DNA from: Halovenus sp.
GTDB taxonomy: Archaea; Halobacteriota; Halobacteria; Halobacteriales; Haloarculaceae
Direction of reading: 5' to 3'
DNA length: 19,412 nucleotides
Assembly: GCA_028274925.1 (NCBI GenBank)
Contig: JAQCNR010000442.1
Span: forward strand, 1-19,412
Each line of letters opens with the position of its first letter. The first letter of the stretch is position 1. The translations under genes and the position numbers were made by a program. Positions 7,178 through 14,028 of the stretch are shown here, one piece after another. Under the pieces are notes generated by a model. That model saw nothing but the letters and a program-made list of their open reading frames with translations, had not been told where the DNA came from and made no database searches.

Positions 7178-8370
7178 GCGTTGTGTTCGATTCTGATTAG
7201 TTCGTTCAGTTTTGCTGTTCGCTCGCCACCGACTGCCCCTGTCTTGATGAACGGGGCACTCGTCGCCGTGGCCAGGTGTGCGATTGTCGTATCCTCCGTC
7301 TCGCCGCTGCGGTGGGAGACAACTGCGTCGTAGCCGTTCTCGGTCGCCAACTCGATGGCGTCCACAGTGTCGGAAAGCGTGCCGATCTGGTTGGGCTTGA
7401 TCAGGATGCTGTTTGCTGCACCCTGCTCGATACCCTCCTGTAGTCGGGCAACGTTCGTGACGAACAGGTCGTCACCACAGACCAGCGTACCTGTGCTGAT
7501 TCTATCGGTGAGTGTCGCGAAGCCTTCGTACTCCTCCTCGTCCAGTGGGTCCTCCACGTAGACGAGATTGTACTCGTCGATGAGCCCCGCGATGTAGTCG
7601 ATCTGTTCCTCGGGGGTTCGCGTTCCGTCGCTGTAGTGGTAGACGCCGTCGTCGTACATCTCTGCGGCAGCAACATCGAGCCCGAAGCGCATCTCGAAGC
7701 CAACTTCGTCCTCGACGGCGTCGACAGCCTGCTCGACGACCTCGAAGGCTTCTTCATCGGTGATTGACGGTGCCCATGCACCCTCGTCACCCTTGCCGCA
7801 GGCGTGGCCACGCTCGTCGAGAATGTCCGCCACGGCTGCGTGTGCGGCCGCGTTTGCGAACACTGCGTCCTCGACCGATGGCGCGCCGACCGGCGCAACG
7901 AGAAACTCCTGAATGTCCGTTGCGTCTGCGGCGTGTTCACCGCCGCCGACGACGTTGCCAAGCGGTGTTGGCAACTCGTCGCCCCGGAAGGTGCCACCGA
8001 GATGCTGAAAGAGTGGTGCACCCAGCACGTCTGCGGCGGCCTTCGCCGCGGCCATCGATATCGCAACTGCGCTGTTGGCGCCGATTTCCGAGAAGTCGTC
8101 GGTCCCATCGGCGGCGTGCAGCGCAGCGTCGACCGAGCGCTGGTCGCCGGCATACACCTCACCGACGAGTCGCGGGACGGCCTGCTCGCGAGCGCTGGCG
8201 ATGGCCTCACTCACTGGGAGTTCGATGGCCTCGTGTTCGCCCGTACTCGCACCAGACGGTGCCTTTGCGCGACCAAACCCGCCGTCGTCGGTGTACACGT
8301 CGGCTTCGACGGTGGGATTGCCCCGAGAGTCGAGTACGCGTCGCAACCCGACCTCGGTGATCAGCGTCAC
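7174..8370 (-). CDS. eno: Enolase (2-phospho-D-glycerate hydro-lyase)
   Basis: The enzyme interconverts 2-phosphoglycerate and phosphoenolpyruvate in glycolysis and gluconeogenesis, with Mg2+ bound by three acidic residues. The 398-residue protein shows VLDSRGNPTVEADV and PSGASTGEHEA at the N-terminus, GDEGAWAPS (catalytic acid region), VEDPLDEEEYEGF (metal ligands), SILIKPNQIGTLSD (catalytic Lys) and VVSHRSGETEDTTIAHLA. The start is GTG, backed by a GAGGTGA ribosome-binding sequence 7 nt upstream inside rpoK and by the family-typical N-terminus MTLITEV. It overlaps rpoK by 4 nt and rpsB by 4 nt. Linkage of eno to rpoN/rpoK/rpsB is conserved in many archaea. Confidence 0.97.
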   Translation of the reverse strand: MTLITEVGLRRVLDSRGNPTVEADVYTDDGGFGRAKAPSGASTGEHEAIELPVSEAIASAREQAVPRLVGEVYAGDQRSVDAALHAADGTDDFSEIGANSAVAISMAAAKAAADVLGAPLFQHLGGTFRGDELPTPLGNVVGGGEHAADATDIQEFLVAPVGAPSVEDAVFANAAAHAAVADILDERGHACGKGDEGAWAPSITDEEAFEVVEQAVDAVEDEVGFEMRFGLDVAAAEMYDDGVYHYSDGTRTPEEQIDYIAGLIDEYNLVYVEDPLDEEEYEGFATLTDRISTGTLVCGDDLFVTNVARLQEGIEQGAANSILIKPNQIGTLSDTVDAIELATENGYDAVVSHRSGETEDTTIAHLATATSAPFIKTGAVGGERTAKLNELIRIEHNA

Positions 8371-8546
8371 GACCCGTCACCTCGCCGCACAGTGAACGGG
8401 AGCACACCGGAGTCGTACTCCTCGGCCGCGATCAGGATTGGCTCGGTCTGCTCGGTGTCGATCAACACTGGCGCACCGTAGGCTACCTGCAGTGCTCGCG
8501 CACCGATGATTCGCGCCCGTTCGTAGCGGTTGTCTGTCCGTGGCAT
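8367..8546 (-). CDS. rpoK: DNA-directed RNA polymerase subunit K (Rpb6/omega homologue)
   Basis: This is a 59-residue protein found by reading the gap between eno and rpoN. It starts MPRTDNRYERARIIGARALQ, has the family core ARIIGARALQVAYGAPVLI, then EPILIAAEEYDSGVLPF. Subunit K stabilises the clamp side of the polymerase and corresponds to the conserved C-terminal part of eukaryotic Rpb6. Its ATG shares one base with the rpoN stop (TAATG) and its TGA overlaps the enolase GTG, so translation is probably coupled at both ends. Confidence 0.95.
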   Translation of the reverse strand: MPRTDNRYERARIIGARALQVAYGAPVLIDTEQTEPILIAAEEYDSGVLPFTVRRGDGS

Positions 8547-8746
8547 TATTGATACGGAGCGACGATATCGACGAGGTCTTTGTGAGAGACGAGCATACGC
8601 CGGCAGCAGTGCCGTTCGACGCCGAGTTCGTCGAGCACCTTGGCCGGGTCTTCTGGCTCGTCGGCCTCACGGGTCCGATGTTTGAACTCCTCCCACTGTT
8701 CGGCGACGACGTTACCGCACGTGAAACACCGGACTGGTACCATCAT
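8546..8746 (-). CDS. rpoN: DNA-directed RNA polymerase subunit N (Rpb10 homologue)
   Basis: The 66-residue zinc protein starts MMVPVRCFTCGNVV. The zinc site is the CFTCG pair plus the CCRRM pair in the second half, the atypical CX2C...CC arrangement of Rpb10. It anchors subunits D and L in the polymerase assembly platform. Two tandem ATG codons are present; a GGTGATC ribosome-binding sequence overlapping the rps9 stop is 5 nt from the first. Not related to bacterial sigma-54. Confidence 0.96.
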   Translation of the reverse strand: MMVPVRCFTCGNVVAEQWEEFKHRTREADEPEDPAKVLDELGVERHCCRRMLVSHKDLVDIVAPYQ

Positions 8747-8752
8747 AGATGA

Positions 8753-9151
8753 TCACCGATAGGATTTCTGGTAGCGCGCCCGGGCACCCGGACCGCCCCA
8801 CTTTTTCGCCTCGCTCTGGCGAACGTCGTTGACCAGCAGCGACCGGTCGAACTCCATGTAGGCGTCTCGCAGTTCTGCGTCGTTCGTGTGCTGGACCAGT
8901 CCTCGCGCGATGGCTGTCCGGGCGGCGTCAGCCTGCCCCATTACGCCACCACCCTCGATGCTGACATCGATATCGATGTCTGCACGGAGGTCACCGTCGG
9001 TGATGCGGAACGGCTCCAGAATTTTCAGCTGTGCCATCTCTGGGTCGACGAGTTCGACTGGCTTGGAGTCGATTCGCACTTTCCCCGAGCCGTCGCGGAT
9101 CGTCGCCCGCGCGATTGCCGTCTTCTTTTTGCCTGATGTGTTCGTTACCAT
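8753..9151 (-). CDS. rps9: 30S ribosomal protein S9 (uS9)
   Basis: The 132-residue protein begins MVTNTSGKKKTAIARATI, has the GGGVMGQADAARTAIARGL core and ends in the basic tail GGPGARARYQKSYR, which reaches the P-site tRNA. It overlaps rpl13 by 7 nt and is followed 6 nt later by rpoN. An internal GGAG lies about 10 nt before the ATG. Confidence 0.97.
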   Translation of the reverse strand: MVTNTSGKKKTAIARATIRDGSGKVRIDSKPVELVDPEMAQLKILEPFRITDGDLRADIDIDVSIEGGGVMGQADAARTAIARGLVQHTNDAELRDAYMEFDRSLLVNDVRQSEAKKWGGPGARARYQKSYR

Positions 9152-9582
9152 GTGACGTTTGCTCCGAGATAATCGCTGATCTCCCCGAGGGAGACGAATT
9201 TGATGTTCGAGAGTCGGTCCAGCGAGGTGCCGTCGAGAATCTCTCCGTCCTCGTCGTACGGATTACCGAGGTAGACGCGAACGTTCGAGAGTGCCTCGAT
9301 CCCGCGTGGCTTCTTGTGCGGAACCATCCCGCGAATCGACCGCTTGAAGATGCGGTCGGGCTGTTTTGGATACGCTGGCCCGCGGTCCGAGCCAATCTCT
9401 CGCCGCTTCTCGAATTTTTCGAGAATCTGCTCTTCTCGACCGGTGATCACCGCGCGCTCTGCGTTGACGACGGCGACGCTCTCGCCGTCGAGTGCGCGTT
9501 GCGCGACGTGTGAGGCGACGCGGCCGAGGATGCAGTCGCGTGCATCCACGATGACGTCGGCCTCAATTGCGCTAACGCTCAT
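9145..9582 (-). CDS. rpl13: 50S ribosomal protein L13 (uL13)
   Basis: The 145-residue archaeal uL13 starts DVIVDARDCILGRVASHVAQ, with the RGPAYPKQPDRIFKRSIRGMVPHKKPRG core and the KFVSLGEIS tail. It is an early-assembly protein of the large subunit. The start ATG overlaps the rpl18e stop as ATGA, and a GGTGATC sequence lies just upstream. Confidence 0.97.
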   Translation of the reverse strand: MSVSAIEADVIVDARDCILGRVASHVAQRALDGESVAVVNAERAVITGREEQILEKFEKRREIGSDRGPAYPKQPDRIFKRSIRGMVPHKKPRGIEALSNVRVYLGNPYDEDGEILDGTSLDRLSNIKFVSLGEISDYLGANVTW

Positions 9583-9929
9583 CGGATCACCCGGACGTTC
9601 GATCCATCTTCGTGTTGTTCGAGTGCCGTTTCGAGTTTCATGGTATCGCCAACCTGGTCGATCTTCGTCTCTGCTGTTCCCGAAAAGTCCACGGCGGCGA
9701 CGGTGACCTCCTTCTGCAGGACACCGCTGCCGAGAACCTTCCCGGGCACCACGACTGTCTCGCCATCCTGTGCGTACCGCTCGATGCGGCCCAGGTTGAC
9801 TTCGGCGTGGGTGCGCCGGGGTTTCTCCAGCCGGTCGGCGACGTCACTCCAGACGTCGCCCTCGGAGTTTCGGGCAGCCGACTTCAGATCGGCGATGAGA
9901 CTGTTTAGTCTCGGGTTCGTCTTGCTCAT
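9579..9929 (-). CDS. rpl18e: 50S ribosomal protein L18e (eL18)
   Basis: The 116-residue archaeal/eukaryotic-type large-subunit protein starts MSKTNPRLNSLIADLKSAAR, with EVNLGRIERYAQDGETVVVPGKVLGSG in the core. A strong ribosome-binding sequence GGAGGT (9935-9940) lies 5 nt before the ATG, as expected for a gene that follows a processed tRNA rather than an overlapping coding region. It is the first coding gene after tRNA-Leu. Confidence 0.97.
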   Translation of the reverse strand: MSKTNPRLNSLIADLKSAARNSEGDVWSDVADRLEKPRRTHAEVNLGRIERYAQDGETVVVPGKVLGSGVLQKEVTVAAVDFSGTAETKIDQVGDTMKLETALEQHEDGSNVRVIR

Positions 9930-9934
9930 GACCT

Positions 9935-9940
9935 ACCTCC
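9935..9940 (-). promoter_or_regulatory. Strong Shine-Dalgarno of rpl18e
   Basis: GGAGGT on the minus strand with 5-nt spacing to the ATG at 9929, placed in the 18-nt gap after tRNA-Leu. It would allow independent re-initiation after tRNA excision from the transcript. Confidence 0.8.
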
Positions 9941-9947
9941 TGAAAAA

Positions 9948-10032
9948 TGCAGGGAGCAGGATTTGAACCTGCGGACCCCTACGGGACAGCGCCCTGAACG
10001 CTGCGCCGTTGGCCAGACTTGGCTATCCCTGC
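9948..10032 (-). tRNA. tRNA-Leu (anticodon CAG)
   Basis: This is an 85-nt class II tRNA. The acceptor arms GCAGGGA and TCCCTGC pair perfectly and the discriminator is A. The anticodon stem CAGCG/CGCTG encloses loop TTCAGGG, giving anticodon CAG (about 9994-9996) that reads CUG. A 14-nt variable region and the T arm GCAGG-TTCAAAT-CCTGC are clear. CCA is not encoded and no intron is seen. It lies inside the ribosomal/polymerase operon between rpoD and rpl18e. Confidence 0.97.
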
Positions 10033-10059
10033 ACGTGTCTGTAGCTGGTGGGCGTCCCC

Positions 10060-10079
10060 CCAAACCGCTTTCGGTTTGG
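10060..10079 (-). other. Perfect hairpin in the rpoD-tRNA-Leu spacer
   Basis: CCAAACCG and CGGTTTGG form an 8-bp stem with a 4-nt CTTT loop (AAAG on the transcribed minus strand). There is no following U-tract, so it is more likely an RNA-processing or stability element than a terminator. Confidence 0.5.
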
Positions 10080-10082
10080 CCG

Positions 10083-10105
10083 GTGTCGCCGCTCTCCAGC
10101 GACAC
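10083..10105 (-). other. Second hairpin in the rpoD-tRNA-Leu spacer
   Basis: GTGTCGC and GCGACAC form a 7-bp stem around a 9-nt loop, just 3' of the rpoD stop on the transcript. Together with the adjacent hairpin it occupies much of the 102-nt spacer before tRNA-Leu. Confidence 0.45.
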
Positions 10106-10134
10106 GGACAACCGGGTCTGGGAGGTGTGCCCTG

Positions 10135-10923
10135 TCATAGTTGCACTGACTCTTTGAGTTCTGCCGCACGGTCCTCGATGGTTCCAACTGCCTCGACGAC
10201 CAGTTCGTCGACGCTGAACGAGCCATCCGTCTCGACATCGAAGACGAACGCGCCATCGACATCCGTCACTTCCAGTTCCTTGCCGGGATACCGGTTGGTC
10301 AGGTCGTTGTCGAACGCTTCCGTCGGGACCAGTTGGCCGTCTTCTGGCTCGTAGCCACCGGTCTCGACGGCGTCCTCGGCAGCCTGTTCTTCGATGACGC
10401 CACGCAGAATCTGTGGGTCATCGTCGTCGAATTCGCCGGCGTCGCCGACGACTTCGACCTGCTGGAGATGGCGGTACGAGACCGCGACGCCACCCTGATG
10501 TTTGGCGTGTTCCTTGCCAACGTCCAGAACAGCGTCGGCCTCAAGTTCGAGGCGCTGGTCCTCTTTCAGGTCGATAATCGGAATCTTGTCGTCGGCAGCG
10601 CCGACCATCCCGTCGCTGGACTCAAGGTCGCCCGAATAGGCCGTCTCCGGCCCCTCGACATCGAGCGAGAGGGTGACTTCCTCACCCATCTGGAACTCCC
10701 CAGGTGGGGTCGTCAGCGGCACGAGTCCCAGTCGGAGTCCGATCTGCTCGTCGAACATCACGCTCGAGTTCTCGATGAACCGGACGGTGTCGATGCTGAA
10801 GGTTGGGACGTCTGCGATCATCGCCCGGCGAATGCCGTTGGCAAACGCCGGCGTAATCGGCTGGACGACAAAGCGCGCCTCGCGCTCCGATCGGTCGACG
10901 AACTGGACCTCGTAATCCTCCAT
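10135..10923 (-). CDS. rpoD: DNA-directed RNA polymerase subunit D (Rpb3/alpha homologue)
   Basis: The 262-residue protein nucleates polymerase assembly by pairing with subunit L. It shows ITPAFANGIRRAMIADVPTFSID (alpha motif), ENSSVMFDEQIGLRLGLVPL, KEHAKHQGGVAVSYRHL and FDNDLTNRYPGKELEV. There is no cysteine anywhere in the protein, so the ferredoxin-like insert domain cannot bind the Fe-S cluster seen in some archaeal D subunits. An acidic insert (about EEQAAEDAVETGGYEPEDG) lies between that domain and the C-terminal part. The stop of rps11 is 3 nt upstream. Not a bacterial sigma factor despite the shared symbol. Confidence 0.96.
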   Translation of the reverse strand: MEDYEVQFVDRSEREARFVVQPITPAFANGIRRAMIADVPTFSIDTVRFIENSSVMFDEQIGLRLGLVPLTTPPGEFQMGEEVTLSLDVEGPETAYSGDLESSDGMVGAADDKIPIIDLKEDQRLELEADAVLDVGKEHAKHQGGVAVSYRHLQQVEVVGDAGEFDDDDPQILRGVIEEQAAEDAVETGGYEPEDGQLVPTEAFDNDLTNRYPGKELEVTDVDGAFVFDVETDGSFSVDELVVEAVGTIEDRAAELKESVQL

Positions 10924-10926
10924 ATG

Positions 10927-11310
10927 TTAGAACCCAGCGTTTTTCGGTCCGCGTGTTCCGTCGTGCGGAATCGGGGTCACGTCTTCGATACGGCCAATCT
11001 CGAGGCCGGCTCGGGCGAGTGCACGAATCGTCGCCTGTGCACCCGGTCCGGGGTTGGTCTGCTGGTTGCCACCGGGACCACGAACGCGGACGTGAACTCC
11101 GTCGATTCCCTGTGCCTGTACGTCCTCGGCGACCGTTTCGGCCATCTGCATCGCCGCGTACGGCGAGGCCTCGTCACGGTTCTGTTTGACGACCGTCCCG
11201 CCGCTGGATTTCGCGATGGTCTCAGCGCCGGTCTGGTCGGTGATCGTAATGATCGTATTATTGAACGATGCGTGCACGTGGGCGATGCCCCATTTGTCTT
11301 CTTCAGCCAT
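10927..11310 (-). CDS. rps11: 30S ribosomal protein S11 (uS11)
   Basis: The 127-residue platform protein starts MAEEDKWGIAHVHASFNNTI, has VRVRGPGGNQQTNPGPGAQA and ends IEDVTPIPHDGTRGPKNAGF, the universally conserved C-terminus. A GGAGG ribosome-binding sequence lies 8 nt before the ATG, within the 3' end of rps4. The gene directly abuts rps4. Confidence 0.98.
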   Translation of the reverse strand: MAEEDKWGIAHVHASFNNTIITITDQTGAETIAKSSGGTVVKQNRDEASPYAAMQMAETVAEDVQAQGIDGVHVRVRGPGGNQQTNPGPGAQATIRALARAGLEIGRIEDVTPIPHDGTRGPKNAGF

Positions 11311-11835
11311 TTATTGTTCCTCCGCTCGTTCTGGGTGGAGTTCGTCTGTCAGCGGCGAGTTCTCGTCGAACTCGACGGTGTCCTCCTCGCTGGTCTCGAC
11401 CTTGTAGGAGGGGATGCTGACCTGACTCCCGTCGACCGTGATGTGGCCGTGGGAGATGAACTGTCGCGCCTGCTCTGGCGTGTTCGCGTAACCCTTCCGG
11501 TAGACGACCGTCTGGAGTCGTCGCTCGAGGACATCCGTCACGTCCAGCGCCAGCACGTCGTTGAGTCCATCTTCGTCACCGAGCACGCCGATGCGTTTCA
11601 GTCGGGTCAGGAACTCTTCGCCTTCGACACCTGCAGCGTCGGCGTCACCGCCAGCCTCGCCAATCAGTCGGCGAGCCTCACGGCGGAACAGTCGCAGTTC
11701 CGACTGGGCTTTCCAGAGTTCTTCTTTGTTCTTCAGGCCGTACTTCCCCGACAGCCCCATCTCCTCGGAGATCCGCTCGCCCTGGTAGGGATGATTCGGC
11801 GTCTCGTAGAACTTCGTATTCTGTCCAAGTGCCAT
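11311..11835 (-). CDS. rps4: 30S ribosomal protein S4 (uS4)
   Basis: The 174-residue archaeal uS4 is an early-assembly 16S rRNA-binding protein. It starts MALGQNTKFYETPNHPYQGERI. The S4 RNA-binding domain is visible at about 105-155 (LERRLQTVVYRKGYANTPEQARQFISHGHI). The C-terminus is acidic. A GGAGGAG sequence in the last codons of rps13 serves as the ribosome-binding site, one base separating the two genes. Confidence 0.98.
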   Translation of the reverse strand: MALGQNTKFYETPNHPYQGERISEEMGLSGKYGLKNKEELWKAQSELRLFRREARRLIGEAGGDADAAGVEGEEFLTRLKRIGVLGDEDGLNDVLALDVTDVLERRLQTVVYRKGYANTPEQARQFISHGHITVDGSQVSIPSYKVETSEEDTVEFDENSPLTDELHPERAEEQ

Positions 11836-11836
11836 C

Positions 11837-12355
11837 TTACTCCTCCTCGGCGGCCGCTTCCTCGGCGGCCTCTTCTTTGATCGCTTCGACGTTGACCCCG
11901 ATGGTCCCCTCGGTACGACCGGTGGACTTCGTCCGCTGACCGCGGACCTTCTGGCCGCGTTTGTGTCGAACTCCTTTGTAGGAGTCGATCATCTTCATGC
12001 GGTTGATGTCCTGTCGTTGGGTAAGCTGGAGGTCGTTGCCGATTTCGTGGGTTGTTTCGCCGCTGAAGAAGTCGTTACGGTGGTTTGCAAGCCACTCGGG
12101 AACTTCGTCTGCGAAACCTTCGACGAGATCTTTGATTGTCTCGATTTCGTCGTCTTCGAGCGCACCGAAGGTTGCGCGGCGGTCGATACCTGATCTGTCG
12201 GCGATAATACGCGCTGATCGCCGACCGATACCGTCGAGTTCGGTCAGCGACTGCTCGACTGACTTGGTGCCGTCGAGGTCGGCCTGACCGATGCGGACGA
12301 AGTAACGAATGTCCTCGTCTTCTTCCTCCGCGTCTGTGGGTTCTTCTGCACTCAT
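11837..12355 (-). CDS. rps13: 30S ribosomal protein S13 (uS13)
   Basis: The 172-residue protein starts at ATG 12355 (MSAEEPTDAEEEDEDIRYFVRIG). The frame is open further upstream, but those codons run into tRNA-Ser and are rejected. Helix-hairpin-helix features (LTELDGIGRRSARIIADRSGI) and the basic tail KGVRHKRGQKVRGQRTKSTGRTEG are typical; the tail contacts tRNA between A and P sites. It carries an acidic N-terminal extension and a C-terminal Ala/Glu-rich tail (EEAAEEAAAEEE), both haloarchaeal adaptations. First protein gene of the cluster, 17 nt after tRNA-Ser. Confidence 0.97.
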   Translation of the reverse strand: MSAEEPTDAEEEDEDIRYFVRIGQADLDGTKSVEQSLTELDGIGRRSARIIADRSGIDRRATFGALEDDEIETIKDLVEGFADEVPEWLANHRNDFFSGETTHEIGNDLQLTQRQDINRMKMIDSYKGVRHKRGQKVRGQRTKSTGRTEGTIGVNVEAIKEEAAEEAAAEEE

Positions 12356-12372
12356 GGATGGTGGATAGTACA

Positions 12373-12455
12373 CGTCGTGGCGGGGATTCGAACCCCGGAG
12401 GCAGTACGCCACATGGTTAGCAACCATGCGCCTTGGGCCGCTTGGCTACCACGAC
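12373..12455 (-). tRNA. tRNA-Ser (anticodon GCT)
   Basis: This is an 83-nt class II tRNA. The acceptor GTCGTGG pairs with CCACGAC and the discriminator is G, a serine identity element. The anticodon stem CATGG/CCATG encloses TTGCTAA, giving GCT, which reads AGC/AGU. The variable arm is 14 nt and the T arm is CGGGG-TTCGAAT-CCCCG. No intron and no encoded CCA. It lies 17 nt before rps13 and probably heads the operon transcript. Confidence 0.97.
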
Positions 12456-12475
12456 ACGTGTAGCTGTATTTCGGA

Positions 12476-12483
12476 TCTATTTT
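12476..12483 (-). promoter_or_regulatory. Putative promoter of the tRNA-Ser/ribosomal cluster
   Basis: AAAATAGA on the minus strand lies about 24 nt upstream of the mature tRNA 5' end, a plausible TATA position for a transcript that begins at or near the tRNA. The A+T-rich motif stands out in GC-rich surroundings. The rest of the 12456-12690 gap holds no gene I can support. Confidence 0.4.
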
Positions 12484-12693
12484 CGCCCGCTGACACGGAC
12501 TCGGGGTCGGACACCCCTACACGATTCTATCCTGTATTCTGATGGCGGCCTATTTAAACACCACGATTCCCCGACCGTCCCGGGATTGGCTCACATACCG
12601 CCTCCGGCTCTCTCCACAACCCGCCTCCAATACAGCGCTCTCTGCCCTTTGGCCCCTGACGGCCGGTTTCTCACACGGTAGTAATCGACTAAC

Positions 12694-12700
12694 ATTTATA
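12694..12700 (+). promoter_or_regulatory. TATA box for lipoprotein gene
   Basis: ATTTATA is centred 29 nt before ATG 12726 and only a few nt before the upstream ATG 12705. This selects 12726 as the leaderless start. Confidence 0.65.
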
Positions 12701-12725
12701 GGCGATGCGCCGCCGTAGAAAGTAT

Positions 12726-13973
12726 ATGAGCGAGCGAGTGGGTCACTCCCCGAACCGAACACTGGCCGCAGTCGCCCTCTGCTGTCTGCTCGTCTCGCTG
12801 GCAGGGTGCAGCGGGCTGTCTGCGCTCGGCGACGACGGGCCGAGCGACAACGAGTCGACGGACGCCGATGAGAGCGCCGCGCAACTGGCCGCTGTCTCGG
12901 AGACACACGCCGACTATCTCCGGTCTGCCGGCAACGTCACGGTGACCCGGACTGTCCAGGTCAGCACCGAGACGAGAGAACTCGACCAGCGGACCCGATG
13001 GCGTATCGACTTCGAGTCAGGTCGGACCTACAAGTCGACACAACCACTCGGTGGGGACTCATCGGAGGAATTCCAGACGGCGAACGGAACCGTCTACAAG
13101 CGCTTCGGAAGCGGCCCAAACCAGTTCGTTCGGCCGGAACAGACCCAGCCGCTCAATCCCGAACAGGCGGTGAGGCTGTCGACAGCGCTAGACTCCGCCG
13201 CTGACCGTTTCGAGCGCCGTGGAACGCGAACGACCGACGGCGTGGAGGCAACAGTGTACGTCGCAGACGGCCTGAACGCTCTACCCGACGGAGTCAGCGA
13301 GAATCAAAGCACGGCGACCGTCGAGGACTATCGAGGTGTCGTCGTCGTCACACCCTCGGGCTACGTCATCAACGAGACAACCGCAGTTACGGTCAGTCGC
13401 GAGGGGCAAACGAGACGAGTCCGCGAGACAGTGCGGTACACCGACCCGGGCCAGACCAGCGTCGAGGACCCAGACTGGCTGGCCGACGCGAAGGCCTTCG
13501 CCAGACAGCCCGGTCCCGGTGACGTGGTGACGCGCAACTACAGTGCCGAGGGAGAGAGTGGACTCGTCGAACTGGAAGTGGACGCCGAGATACAGGAACT
13601 CGACCCGCCAGCGACCGTCGGCCCGCAACTCTCGGAGAATCCCATCTACCGGAACGACCTGCTGAACTCTGTGCGGGTCGGGAGCATCGCCAGGTACTAT
13701 TTCCTGTTCGATACGGTCGAACGCGCGGAAATTCGCATCCACTACGACCAGAGTCAGATCGCTCCGGAAAACGAATCCGAACTGCGCGTCGCGGTCCGGA
13801 ATGACACCACTGGCTGGTGGGATCTGTTGAACACGACTGTCGACGAAGATCGAAATATCGTAACGGCGACGATAACCGACACCGAGAATCTGGAGAAATA
13901 TCAGGGCGAGACGATGATTGCGATGCGCTTCGAGGAGTTCGTGAAACGGCTGCGGGGGCAGAGTCGGCGGTGA
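12726..13973 (+). CDS. Haloarchaeal secreted lipoprotein of unknown function
   Basis: The protein has 415 residues from ATG 12726. A Sec-type signal ends in a lipobox LAGC with Cys28, followed by an Asp/Glu/Ser-rich linker. The first half (about 55-250) resembles the haloarchaeal DUF7537-type lipoprotein pattern: ETHADYLRSAGNVTVTRTV, repeated NGT/NESQ glycosylation-like sites and tyrosine-flanked strands. The last 110 residues look like a separate beta-sandwich (VERAEIRIHYDQSQIAPENESELRVAV ending before WWDLLNTTVD...VTATITD), a pattern recurrent in haloarchaeal surface proteins. Family assignment is from memory of the pattern and is tentative. It is cell-surface anchored; function is unknown. 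It ends 55 nt before the Mrp gene, which has its own promoter-like CTTTTCG. Confidence 0.8.
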   Translation: MSERVGHSPNRTLAAVALCCLLVSLAGCSGLSALGDDGPSDNESTDADESAAQLAAVSETHADYLRSAGNVTVTRTVQVSTETRELDQRTRWRIDFESGRTYKSTQPLGGDSSEEFQTANGTVYKRFGSGPNQFVRPEQTQPLNPEQAVRLSTALDSAADRFERRGTRTTDGVEATVYVADGLNALPDGVSENQSTATVEDYRGVVVVTPSGYVINETTAVTVSREGQTRRVRETVRYTDPGQTSVEDPDWLADAKAFARQPGPGDVVTRNYSAEGESGLVELEVDAEIQELDPPATVGPQLSENPIYRNDLLNSVRVGSIARYYFLFDTVERAEIRIHYDQSQIAPENESELRVAVRNDTTGWWDLLNTTVDEDRNIVTATITDTENLEKYQGETMIAMRFEEFVKRLRGQSRR

Positions 13974-14028
13974 CTGACGAATCCGTCGGACACAACCCTT
14001 TTCGTCCGTCCGTAGCCTACAGACAACC

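Noticed and set aside
10060..10079. Hairpin as a classical transcription terminator
   Set aside because: No U-tract follows on the minus strand, and downstream genes (tRNA-Leu, rpl18e) need read-through.
9926..10138. Minus-strand frame of 70 codons whose ATG overlaps the rpoD stop
   Set aside because: It runs straight through tRNA-Leu, so it cannot be a conserved protein; the ATGA overlap is coincidental.
10333..11880. Open frame of 515 codons on the plus strand across rpoD, rps11 and rps4
   Set aside because: It is antisense to three unmistakable genes, and arises from the strong GC codon bias of haloarchaea. It has no recognisable domain.
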